Positions 8,504 through 16,052 of a DNA stretch of 49,131 nucleotides are shown in pieces. The DNA comes from Burkholderiales bacterium (GTDB taxonomy: Bacteria > Pseudomonadota > Gammaproteobacteria > Burkholderiales > Burkholderiaceae_E): the NCBI GenBank assembly GCA_026399875.1, contig JAPLQF010000019.1, positions 1 through 49,131 on the forward strand, read 5' to 3'. Below the pieces are notes generated by a model, which made no database searches, had not been told where the DNA came from, and saw only the letters and a list, made by a program, of their open reading frames with translations. Both the position numbers and the translations under genes were made by a program. The first letter of the stretch is position 1. Every line of letters starts with the position of its first letter.

Positions 8504-9269
8504 AGCCAGCTTCGACGATCAGGTCACGATAGACCGGCCAGAACGAGCAGTAGAGCGCGCCCAGCATCGCCAGAGACACCGGCGTGAGCAGCAGCGTCAG
8601 CAGCGAATCGTTCATCACAAGCTTGAGCATCTGAAGCAGCATCGACCAGGCGACCGCGATCGCAAACCATCCCAGCATGTAGACCAGGAACGGCCAGCGG
8701 TTTCGCCAGACCGCGACCAGGCTGTAAAAGAGCGCCTTCACCGGCGACAGGCCATGCCAGGCCACGAAGATCGGGGCAAACCACATCGCCATCTGTACCG
8801 GCGCATAGAGCAGACCGAAGATTGCTGCCGAATAGACCACTCCGGAGCCGATGCCGCCCTGATCCTCGGTGCCTGTGGCACCGGTGGCGATCCGGAAAAG
8901 CGTGCCGCCGTCGGCCAGCATCGAGGCGGCCAGCACGCCGACAGTGAGGACGCAGTTGATCGCGCCAAGAATCAGCAGCGGCTTGATGTGGCGGCCCTTG
9001 TCGTTCTTGAAGCCTGAAAAGAGCATCAGTGGCGTGATCCGTTTGCCGGCCTGCGAATCACGCACTGCCTGCATGAAGCCGACCGACAGGATCGGCGTGA
9101 TCACCAGCGGGGCGAAGCCGCCGACCAGCGGAATGATGGTGGGCAGCACCAGCGACAGGACAAACAGCGTTGTGAGTCCGATCACCGCCACCGGCTGCCC
9201 GATCAGCAGCTTCAGCCCTTCGGTCACCCAGCGCCAGCCTTCGGACGCTGCCGCGCGCCTCACCTGCAT
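8457..9269 (-). CDS. BPSS1780-family inner membrane protein
   Basis: A 270-residue protein with five to six strongly hydrophobic segments and no enzymatic motifs. The N-terminal block (GWRWVTEGLKLLIGQP) and the first helix pair around IIPLVGGFAPLVITPILSVGFM resemble the BPSS1780 family of uncharacterised membrane proteins found in Burkholderiales. Its ATG lies 10 bases inside the 3' end of thrB, so it is probably translationally coupled to it, and the log-thrB-BPSS1780 order looks like one operon. Its 3' end runs 47 bases into the convergent uvrD gene. Function is unknown; linkage to threonine biosynthesis might only reflect shared transcription. Confidence 0.8.
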   Translation of the reverse strand: MQVRRAAASEGWRWVTEGLKLLIGQPVAVIGLTTLFVLSLVLPTIIPLVGGFAPLVITPILSVGFMQAVRDSQAGKRITPLMLFSGFKNDKGRHIKPLLILGAINCVLTVGVLAASMLADGGTLFRIATGATGTEDQGGIGSGVVYSAAIFGLLYAPVQMAMWFAPIFVAWHGLSPVKALFYSLVAVWRNRWPFLVYMLGWFAIAVAWSMLLQMLKLVMNDSLLTLLLTPVSLAMLGALYCSFWPVYRDLIVEAGFSSPPQDAPPTTPAI

Positions 9270-10249
9270 GCGTCGGCTCCCTGCAAGTTGCGGGTGCCAT
9301 GGCCACTGTCGGCACTCGCGGCGCGATCGCGCAGGATGCGTTCGAAATGGGTCGGGTCCTTGGGCGTCAGTTTTTCGGCCGGGCGCGGCAGATGCAGATC
9401 ATGCAGACGCGACAGCCAGAAGCGCAGTGCGGCCGCGCGCAGCATCAGCGGCCAGGCAGCATGTTCGATTTCGAGCAGAGGCCGCTCGTCCTCATAGGCC
9501 TTCAGCATCGCCGCCAGCCGTGGGGGGTCGAAGGCACCGTTTGCGTCATTGATGCACCAGTCGTTGCAGGTCACTGCGAGGTCGAAAATCCAGGTGTCGA
9601 CGCCTGCGAAATAGAAGTCGATCACGCCGCCGAGTGTCTCGCCTTCGAAGAGCACATTGTCGCGAAACAGATCGGCATGGACCGCACTGCGCGGCAGATC
9701 GCGACAGTCGTCGGTCTGTGCGAAGGCCTTTTGAAGGGCGAGTTCGCGCTTCAGCAGTTCGGCCTGTGCTGGCGTCAGAAAGGGCATTACCTCGGGTGCG
9801 GCTTTTTCCCACCAGGACAGTCCGCGCGCATTCGGTTCGGTGCCGGGGTAGTCACGCGCGGCAAGGTGCATCCTGGCCAGCAAGCGGCCCACCGCCACGC
9901 ATTGGGACACGACTGGTTGTATGACGCCCGAGCCTCGCAGCCGGGTGACCAGTGCGGCAGGACGGCCGGCAAGCGTGGAATGCAGGCCGCCGTGCCGGTC
10001 GGTGACAGGATCGGGGCAGGCAATGCCACGCGACGCAAGATGGCGCATCAGTTCGAGATAGAAGGGCAGCTTGTCGGCTGACAGGCGCTCAAAGAGCGTG
10101 AGCACCCAGCGTCCTGCATCGGTATCGACGAAGAAGTTGCTGTTCTCGATGCCCGATGCGATGCCCTCGAAATCCTCCAGAGCGCCGACCGGGTAGTGAG
10201 CGAGCCAGGATTCGAGCTGATGCCGGGAAACAGGGGTAAACACAGCCAT
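9260..10249 (-). CDS. thrB: Homoserine kinase, ThrB type II (APH-like fold)
   Basis: This 329-residue enzyme phosphorylates L-homoserine to O-phospho-L-homoserine in threonine biosynthesis. It belongs to the aminoglycoside-phosphotransferase-like kinase group used in place of the GHMP-type ThrB in many proteobacteria. The catalytic loop is HADLFRDNVLF near residues 190-200, followed by the metal-binding GVIDFYFAG (aspartate of the DFG-like motif). The N-terminus, with YPVGALEDFEGIASGIENSNF, matches the family's phosphate-binding region. It starts at an ATG 36 bases after log and overlaps the start of the BPSS1780-family gene. Other APH-like kinases share the fold, but this N-terminus is typical of ThrB. 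Confidence 0.92.
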   Translation of the reverse strand: MAVFTPVSRHQLESWLAHYPVGALEDFEGIASGIENSNFFVDTDAGRWVLTLFERLSADKLPFYLELMRHLASRGIACPDPVTDRHGGLHSTLAGRPAALVTRLRGSGVIQPVVSQCVAVGRLLARMHLAARDYPGTEPNARGLSWWEKAAPEVMPFLTPAQAELLKRELALQKAFAQTDDCRDLPRSAVHADLFRDNVLFEGETLGGVIDFYFAGVDTWIFDLAVTCNDWCINDANGAFDPPRLAAMLKAYEDERPLLEIEHAAWPLMLRAAALRFWLSRLHDLHLPRPAEKLTPKDPTHFERILRDRAASADSGHGTRNLQGADACR

Positions 10250-10285
10250 GGTGGTCGAGTTTACCGTGCCCGGGGCAAAGCTGCT

Positions 10286-11020
10286 TCAGAGGTAGAGTGT
10301 TGCTTCGCGTTCCTGCTTCGTGGCATAGAAGCCGCGTGCCTGATAGAAGTCGAAAATCGCATCGACCACTTCCTTCGGATCATCGATCACCCGGATCAGG
10401 TCGACGTCGGCTGCCGAGATCATGCCTTCGCTGACCAGCGTGCCGCGCATCCAGTCGATCAGCCCCTGCCAGAAGCTCGTACCCATCAGGATCACCGGAA
10501 TGGGCCGGCCCATTTTGGTCTGAATCAGGGTCAGCACTTCCATGAGTTCGTCGAGCGTTCCGAAGCCGCCGGGGGTGGCAATGAAGGCGCTGGCGTATTT
10601 CGCAAACGCCACTTTGCGGGCAAAGAAATGCCGGAAGTTCAGCGAGATGTCCTGGTAGGGATTGCCGCCGGTTTCATGCGGCAGCGTGATGTTCAGGCCA
10701 ACCGAGACCGAGCGGCCTTCGAATGCGCCCTTGTTGGCCGCCTCCATGATGCCGGGGCCGCCGCCCGAAATCACCGCAAAGCCGGCATCCGACAGCATGC
10801 GCGAGACTTCGAGCGTGCGCTCGTACCAGGGCATGCCGGCCTTGATGCGGGCGCTGCCGAAGATCGAGACCGCGGGTCGGATGTCGGCGAGCTTCTCGGT
10901 GGCCTCGACGAACTCTGAGATAATTCCGAGTACTTGCCAGGAACCGCGGGCCTTGACCGCATTCGAGCGTTCCGGCTGCGCAATCGACCGCAGATGCGGC
11001 ACTTTCTTTCGGATCGTCAT
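10286..11020 (-). CDS. LOG-family protein (cytokinin riboside 5'-monophosphate phosphoribohydrolase-like)
   Basis: A Rossmann-fold protein of the LOG (TIGR00730) family, 244 residues from the ATG at 11020. The signature PGGFGTLDE is present in the second half, preceded by the SGGGPGIMEAANKGA block. LOG enzymes cleave the N-glycosidic bond of nucleotide 5'-monophosphates; the bacterial physiological substrate is often unclear. A second ATG at 11032 would add MGSD. Neither has a clear Shine-Dalgarno sequence. The 11020 start shares the palindrome CATG with the polA start at 11019, so the two genes diverge with overlapping start codons. It is the first gene of the log-thrB-BPSS1780 group. Confidence 0.88.
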   Translation of the reverse strand: MTIRKKVPHLRSIAQPERSNAVKARGSWQVLGIISEFVEATEKLADIRPAVSIFGSARIKAGMPWYERTLEVSRMLSDAGFAVISGGGPGIMEAANKGAFEGRSVSVGLNITLPHETGGNPYQDISLNFRHFFARKVAFAKYASAFIATPGGFGTLDELMEVLTLIQTKMGRPIPVILMGTSFWQGLIDWMRGTLVSEGMISAADVDLIRVIDDPKEVVDAIFDFYQARGFYATKQEREATLYL

Positions 11021-13847
11021 GTCTGAGCCCATGCTGTTGCTGGTTGACGGGTCGAGCTACCTGTATCGCGCGTTTCATGCGCTGCCCGATTTGAGAAGCA
11101 AGGCGGGCGAGCCCACCGGTGCTTTGTATGGCATGGCCGCGATGCTACGGCGGCTGAGGGTTGAGGGCAATCCGGCCGGCGATGCACGGTATGGTGCTGT
11201 TGTCTTTGATGCGCCGGGCAAAACCTTCCGGGACGACCTCTATCCCGAGTACAAAGCCAATCGCGCCTCGATGCCCGAGGACCTGCGGGCGCAGATCGAG
11301 CCGATCCATCGCATGGTGCGCGCCATGGGCTGGCCGCTGCTGATGGTCGCGGGCATCGAGGCCGATGACGTGATCGGCACCCTCACCGAACGCGCCTGGC
11401 GGCAGGGCTTGCGAACCGTGGTCTCAACCGGCGACAAGGACCTCGCTCAACTGGTCAACCCGCATGTCGAGCTGATCAACACCATGACCCGCGACAATGC
11501 CCCGCCCGAGCGGCTCGACCATGACGGTGTGCTGGCGCGCTTCGGTGTGCCCCCCGAGCGCATCATCGACTGGCTCTCGCTGGTCGGCGATACCGTCGAC
11601 AATGTGCCGGGCGTGACCAAGGTCGGCCCCAAGACCGCGGTGAAATGGCTGCAGCAGTACGGCTCGCTCGACGGCGTGATTGAGCATGCCGCCGACATTG
11701 GTGGCGTGGTTGGTGAAAACCTGCGCGCCGCACTCGGATGGCTGCCTACTGCCCGTGCACTGGTCACGATCAAGACCGACTGCGATCTGACCGACAGTGT
11801 CAGCTCGATCGAAGGCAGCCTGTCGCTGTATCCCGAAAACGACCCGGAGCTGCGCGATATCTTTGCGCGCTACGACATGCGCAGCATGCTGCGCGAGGTT
11901 GAGCAGCGCATGGGCGTCGAGGGTGCGGCAAGCGCACGAATCTCGGCCTCGCCCGCCTCGGTTGCTGACGATCCGCTGCAGGCGGCCGGTGGATCCGCAC
12001 CGTCTGAACCGTCCGACCCGGCGCCGCCGGCCGCGCCGCTGATACTCGACTACGACACCGTGCTCGACCAGGCCGCACTCGAACGCTGGATCGCGCTGAT
12101 CGAGGCTGCACCACTCACCGCCTTCGACACCGAGACCACCTCGCTCGACCCGATGGCGGCCGAACTGGTTGGCGTGTCGCTGTCGGTCGAGCCGGGCCGG
12201 GCCTGCTACATCCCGCTTGCCCATCGCTATGCCGGTGCGCCCGATCAGCTCGATCGCACGCGCGTGCTGGAGCGCCTGCGTACCTGGCTCGAAAGCCCTG
12301 TGCATTTCAAGGTCGGTCAGAACCTCAAGTACGACATGCATGTACTGGCCAACCATGGCATTCGCCTTGCCGGTGTGCAGCACGACACCATGCTCGAGTC
12401 CTATGTCCTTGAGGCTCATCGTACCCACGGCATGGATGCGCTCGCGCTTCGCCATCTCGAGCGGCGCACGATCTCCTATGAAGAAGTCGCCGGCAAGGGC
12501 GCCGCGCAGATCGGCTTCGAGCAGGTCGGCATCGAGCAAGCCGCCCGCTATGCTGCCGAAGATGCCGAGGTCACGATGCATCTGCATCAGGTGCTCTTTC
12601 CGCGCATCGAGGCCGCCCCCACGCTGCTCGACGTTTATCGCCGCATCGAGATTCCGGCTGCGGTGGTGTTGCACAAGATGGAACGCCACGGCGTGCTGAT
12701 CGACTCGCCCACGCTTGCTGCCCAGTCGGACGCACTCGGCGCCCGGATGCTCGATCTGGAGCAGCGCGCCCATGAAGCGGCCGGTCAGCCTTTCAACCTC
12801 AATTCACCCAAGCAGCTTGGCGAGATCCTGTTTGAAAAGCTCGGCTTGCCGGTGGTCAAGAAGACCGCGAGTGGCGCACCGTCGACCGATGAAGACGTGC
12901 TCGAAAAACTCTCGCAGGATTACCCGCTGCCCAAGCTGCTGATCGAATATCGCGGCTGCGCCAAGCTCAAGTCCACCTACACCGACAAGCTGCCGCGCAT
13001 GGTCAATCCTCGCACCGGGCGCGTGCACACCAGCTATTCGCAGGCCACCGCGGTCACCGGTCGGCTGTCGTCGACCGATCCCAATCTGCAGAACATCCCG
13101 ATCCGCACGGTCGACGGCCGGCGCATCCGCGAAGCCTTCATCGCGCCGGCTGGCAGCCTGATCGTGTCGGCCGACTATTCGCAGATCGAATTGCGGATCA
13201 TGGCTCACCTGTCGGGCGACCCCAACCTGCTCAAGGCCTTCTCGCAGGGGCTCGATGTGCACCGGGCCACCGCTTCAGAGGTCTTTGGTGTCAGCCCGGA
13301 TGAAGTCAGCAGCGAGCAGCGCCGCTATGCCAAGACCATCAATTTCGGGCTGATCTATGGCATGAGCGCGTTCGGGCTGGCGGCGCAGCTCGGCATCGAG
13401 CGCGATGCGGCCAAAAACTGGATCGAGCGTTACTTCACCCGCTATCCGGGTGTGGCCAACTACATGGAAAGCACGCGTTCGCAGGCCAAGGCGCAAGGTT
13501 ATGTCGAGACTGTTCTGGGCAGGCGACTGTGGCTGCCCGAGATCAATTCGCCCAATGGCCCGCGGCGCGGTGCCGCTGAGCGTCAGGCGATCAATGCGCC
13601 GCTGCAAGGCACGGCGGCCGACATCATCAAGCTCGCGATGATTGCGGTGCAGGGCTGGATCGAGGCGAGCAAGGTCGGCTCGCGGCTGATCATGCAGGTG
13701 CACGATGAGCTGGTGCTCGAGGTGCCTGAGGCTGAGCTGGATCTGGTGAAGGTCGAGTTGCCGCGGCTCATGGCCGGGGTGCTCGATCTGGCGGTGCCGC
13801 TGCTGGCGGAGGTGGGGGCGGGGGTGAATTGGGAGCAGGCGCACTGA
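11019..13847 (+). CDS. polA: DNA polymerase I
   Basis: A full-length, 942-residue DNA polymerase I that fills gaps and removes RNA primers during replication and repair. Three domains are visible: the 5'-3' exonuclease (LLLVDGSSYLYRAFHALP at the start, GIEADDVIGTL, TGDKDLAQLV), the 3'-5' proofreading exonuclease with intact DTETTSLDP near residues 369-377, and the polymerase domain with SADYSQIELRI, the O-helix RRYAKTINFGLIYGMS and HDELVLEVP. The frame stays open upstream to 10662, but those residues run antisense through log and do not look like PolA. Starts at 11019 or 11031 both fit the family N-terminus; 11019 is chosen, although its ribosome-binding site is weak. Confidence 0.96.
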   Translation: MSEPMLLLVDGSSYLYRAFHALPDLRSKAGEPTGALYGMAAMLRRLRVEGNPAGDARYGAVVFDAPGKTFRDDLYPEYKANRASMPEDLRAQIEPIHRMVRAMGWPLLMVAGIEADDVIGTLTERAWRQGLRTVVSTGDKDLAQLVNPHVELINTMTRDNAPPERLDHDGVLARFGVPPERIIDWLSLVGDTVDNVPGVTKVGPKTAVKWLQQYGSLDGVIEHAADIGGVVGENLRAALGWLPTARALVTIKTDCDLTDSVSSIEGSLSLYPENDPELRDIFARYDMRSMLREVEQRMGVEGAASARISASPASVADDPLQAAGGSAPSEPSDPAPPAAPLILDYDTVLDQAALERWIALIEAAPLTAFDTETTSLDPMAAELVGVSLSVEPGRACYIPLAHRYAGAPDQLDRTRVLERLRTWLESPVHFKVGQNLKYDMHVLANHGIRLAGVQHDTMLESYVLEAHRTHGMDALALRHLERRTISYEEVAGKGAAQIGFEQVGIEQAARYAAEDAEVTMHLHQVLFPRIEAAPTLLDVYRRIEIPAAVVLHKMERHGVLIDSPTLAAQSDALGARMLDLEQRAHEAAGQPFNLNSPKQLGEILFEKLGLPVVKKTASGAPSTDEDVLEKLSQDYPLPKLLIEYRGCAKLKSTYTDKLPRMVNPRTGRVHTSYSQATAVTGRLSSTDPNLQNIPIRTVDGRRIREAFIAPAGSLIVSADYSQIELRIMAHLSGDPNLLKAFSQGLDVHRATASEVFGVSPDEVSSEQRRYAKTINFGLIYGMSAFGLAAQLGIERDAAKNWIERYFTRYPGVANYMESTRSQAKAQGYVETVLGRRLWLPEINSPNGPRRGAAERQAINAPLQGTAADIIKLAMIAVQGWIEASKVGSRLIMQVHDELVLEVPEAELDLVKVELPRLMAGVLDLAVPLLAEVGAGVNWEQAH

Positions 13848-13886
13848 GGGGTTGTTGGCGCTTGGTGCCATTGGATTGGTGCGATC

Positions 13887-14138
13887 GCGTCACGCTGTTG
13901 CGTGACGCCGGTGCGTGACGCCGGTGCGGGGCAGACGCCCCTCGCTGCGCCGCGCACCACCGGCAGGCCGGGGGTGCCCGCAGGCCACCACCAGCCATCG
14001 GGCCGCGGTCCGAACTCGCCCCTTCGGGGCTCAGACAGCGGACCGCTATCGGTCAGCCAGGGCTGACCGATCCCGATGACCGGCGGTGACCTGCGGTGCG
14101 CGGCGAGGCTTCGGGGCGCCTGCCCCGCACCGGCGTCA
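13887..14138 (+). repeat. Nested inverted-repeat foldback element between polA and a PEP-CTERM gene
   Basis: The 288-base gap between the convergent genes is densely self-complementary. A 9-bp stem with a 4-base loop (13887-13895/13900-13908) is followed by two direct copies of GCGTGACGCCGGT (13900-13925). A perfect 18-bp inverted repeat (13916-13933/14121-14138) then encloses further nested arms: 9 bp at 13950-13958/14095-14103, 7 bp at 13996-14002/14072-14078, 8 bp at 14005-14012/14039-14046 containing a CCCC-TTC-GGGG hairpin, and a 10-bp hairpin with loop CAGG at 14048-14071. The right arm includes the stop codon of the PEP-CTERM gene. It could be a repetitive extragenic palindrome, a miniature inverted-repeat element, a structured RNA or a two-way terminator; no known family is assigned. 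Confidence 0.7.
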
Positions 14139-15176
14139 GGCGTGATGGGTTTGCGTGCGCGCTTGGTGCTTTTTCCGCCGCTGGTAGACACCGACAAATC
14201 CCAAGCCAGCCAGCATCATGATGCAAGCCTCCGGCCCAGGCACGGGTGCCATCACGACGAGCAGAGAACCTGCATCGAACAGGGCTCCCCCGGTCTGGTC
14301 CTGTTCTGCCACCAGGTAGATGACGCCCTTCTCATCGACGGTCACGCCCTCGAAGTTATTGTTGGGCGAGATGTTGCTCAGGTCGATGAAGCTGAGTGTT
14401 TGTCCGGAACGGGTGACTTCAAGCAGCTTTCTCGAGCCCAGGCTGAGCACCAGCAGGTTATCGGCAGCAGCCGTCCCGGTGAGGCCATCGATCGGAGACA
14501 AGGTCTGGATATCCGCCAGCGTCGACACGCCCATCAACGCAGGATTGAACAGGTTCACCATGCCAGAGGTGCCGCCCGCACCAGTCGCAAAAGTCAGGGC
14601 TCCTGCCAGAACGTCCTGCGGGCTTTGCTGCTTGATCGAAACAAAGCTGCCAGAGCCGCGCGGATCGTAGCTGATGCCTTCCAGACCGACGTTACCGGCA
14701 TTGCCTCCGATCGATACGAAGGGGGCATCGGCCAGATTGACAGTGCCACCGGCTACGTAATTGAACCTGAAGGCGTCTTGCAGACGCTCGTCTACAACGA
14801 CCAGGACACCGCCGCCAAGGTAGGTCAGGCCTTCAGAATCACGGTGGGTGCTGGTGGTGGGCCAGCCCAAGTTGGACCCGCCGCTGAAGGTCATGCTGCC
14901 GATCGTCTGGCCGGTGCGCGAAATCTCGATCACGCCGGTGCCTTCATCGCCAACAAAAAACAGCGTTCCCAGCTTGCCGGTGAAAGGATCAATACGGTCG
15001 CGTGCGTAAGTGACTGCAGAGGCTTCGAGGCCGGACAGCCCACCACTTGCACCGTTGAACCGGTCGAGCGTGTACGTCCCGGTGACCGAATAGTTCGACA
15101 GATTCAGGGAGGTTTGCGCTTGTGCTGAAATCGAGCACGCCGCCGCGGCGGCAAGGATCAAATGCTTGAGTTTCAT
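14136..15176 (-). CDS. SdiA-regulated-domain-like PEP-CTERM protein
   Basis: A 346-residue exported protein. The N-terminus has a Sec signal peptide (hydrophobic ILAAAAACSISAQA, cleavage probably after AQA). The body resembles beta-propeller-like SdiA-regulated/YjiK proteins, with repeated GLEGISYDP and NFEGVTVDEKGVIYLVAEQ motifs. The C-terminus is a PEP-CTERM sorting signal in the VPGPE variant: VPGPEACIMM, a hydrophobic helix, then the basic cluster YQRRKK. Such signals are processed by an exosortase, which is not in this window. The gene lies 18 bases downstream of another PEP-CTERM gene, so they are likely co-transcribed. Its stop codon lies in the arm of the structured element. Ligand or enzymatic role is unknown. 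Confidence 0.8.
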   Translation of the reverse strand: MKLKHLILAAAAACSISAQAQTSLNLSNYSVTGTYTLDRFNGASGGLSGLEASAVTYARDRIDPFTGKLGTLFFVGDEGTGVIEISRTGQTIGSMTFSGGSNLGWPTTSTHRDSEGLTYLGGGVLVVVDERLQDAFRFNYVAGGTVNLADAPFVSIGGNAGNVGLEGISYDPRGSGSFVSIKQQSPQDVLAGALTFATGAGGTSGMVNLFNPALMGVSTLADIQTLSPIDGLTGTAAADNLLVLSLGSRKLLEVTRSGQTLSFIDLSNISPNNNFEGVTVDEKGVIYLVAEQDQTGGALFDAGSLLVVMAPVPGPEACIMMLAGLGFVGVYQRRKKHQARTQTHHA

Positions 15177-15194
15177 GTTGGGCCGGCGCCGGAG

Positions 15195-15884
15195 TCAGTT
15201 CTTGTTGCGTTTGCGGGCAATCGCACCAGCCAGCGCCAAGCCAGCCAGCATGAATGCGTAGCTCTCGGGACCAGGAACAGCAGCGATCAAGCCGGGCGAA
15301 CCGATCTCGGCGGTGTCATTCAGGGCGACGAAAGCGCCATTGGTGCCGACCTCGCTCAAGAGTGTGATCGTTGCATTGTTCAGGCCGGCAGCGTTGTCGA
15401 AGGTCTGGTAGGGCGAGGTCGCGTCCGACGCGCCGAACGTCACCTTTGCCTGAATTGCGCCTGAGCCGTCGAAGACAGTGACCGCGTCGCCGCTTGTGGA
15501 CAACCCGAGGCCGTTGCCGGTGTAGGAACCAAGCCTGGGGCCGCCGCTTGTGTCAAACCAGGTGCTCAGAAAGGACGCGCTGACCGTGGTCGGTGAATTC
15601 GTTTCAAGAAAAATCACTGATTCGCCGGGCGCGATGCTGGAGATGCCGGTCAACGCCGCGGCTACGGCAAAGGAGCTCGAACTGTCGTCAAACTTCCAGC
15701 CGCTGATGCTGACCGCAGCGCTGCCGGTGTTGGTCAATTCGAACCAGTCGGCGAGATAAGGACTGTTTGCGCTGCCCCACGGGGCCACTTCAGTGATCCG
15801 GACGGTTTGCGCGAATGCCGGCAAGGCGGTTGCCGACACAGCAGCCGTGACAACTGCAGCCAGGACGAGTCTATTGAAGGGCAT
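15195..15884 (-). CDS. Lamin-tail-domain PEP-CTERM protein
   Basis: A 229-residue exported protein. I chose the ATG at 15884 because GGAG lies six bases upstream; an adjacent ATG at 15887 leaves only three bases, and the frame farther upstream encodes unrelated residues. The signal peptide MPFNRLVLAAVVTAAVSATALPAFA is followed by a lamin-tail-type beta domain (VRITEVAPWGS, DWFELTNTGSAAVSISGWKFDD, PGESVIFLE), an immunoglobulin-like fold found in secreted nucleases and surface proteins. It ends with VPGPESYAFMLAGLALAG and a basic RKRNK tail, a PEP-CTERM signal. No catalytic domain is present, so a binding or matrix role is more likely. The second PEP-CTERM gene follows after 18 bases. Confidence 0.82.
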   Translation of the reverse strand: MPFNRLVLAAVVTAAVSATALPAFAQTVRITEVAPWGSANSPYLADWFELTNTGSAAVSISGWKFDDSSSSFAVAAALTGISSIAPGESVIFLETNSPTTVSASFLSTWFDTSGGPRLGSYTGNGLGLSTSGDAVTVFDGSGAIQAKVTFGASDATSPYQTFDNAAGLNNATITLLSEVGTNGAFVALNDTAEIGSPGLIAAVPGPESYAFMLAGLALAGAIARKRNKN

Positions 15885-16052
15885 CATGATCTCCGGACAG
15901 GGACGAGAGCGATAGACGGATGATCGAGAGGGTGCCCCGACCATTTCTCGGGTCAGCTTATGTCTGTCGTATTGCAGCAGGCGACACAAAAAGGGCCTCG
16001 CCGTCAGTCATAAAGGACTATCGCGACTCATTACCCGGACGGCGGCAGACGC
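15885..16052. other. Intergenic region between malQ and the PEP-CTERM pair
   Basis: This 168-base gap separates the end of malQ from the start of the lamin-tail gene on the same strand. On the minus strand it holds the GGAG ribosome-binding site just before 15884 and a short T-run (CCCTTTTTG, near 15990-16000) that could belong to a weak terminator for malQ. I see no convincing sigma-70 or sigma-54 promoter and no gene. Confidence 0.4.

Noticed and set aside
10662..11018. Upstream extension of polA
   Set aside because: The added residues run antisense through log and do not match DNA polymerase I; starts at 11019 or 11031 fit the family.
13887..14138. Integron attC site or retron RNA
   Set aside because: There is no GTTRRRY/RYYYAAC core pair and no integrase or reverse transcriptase gene nearby.
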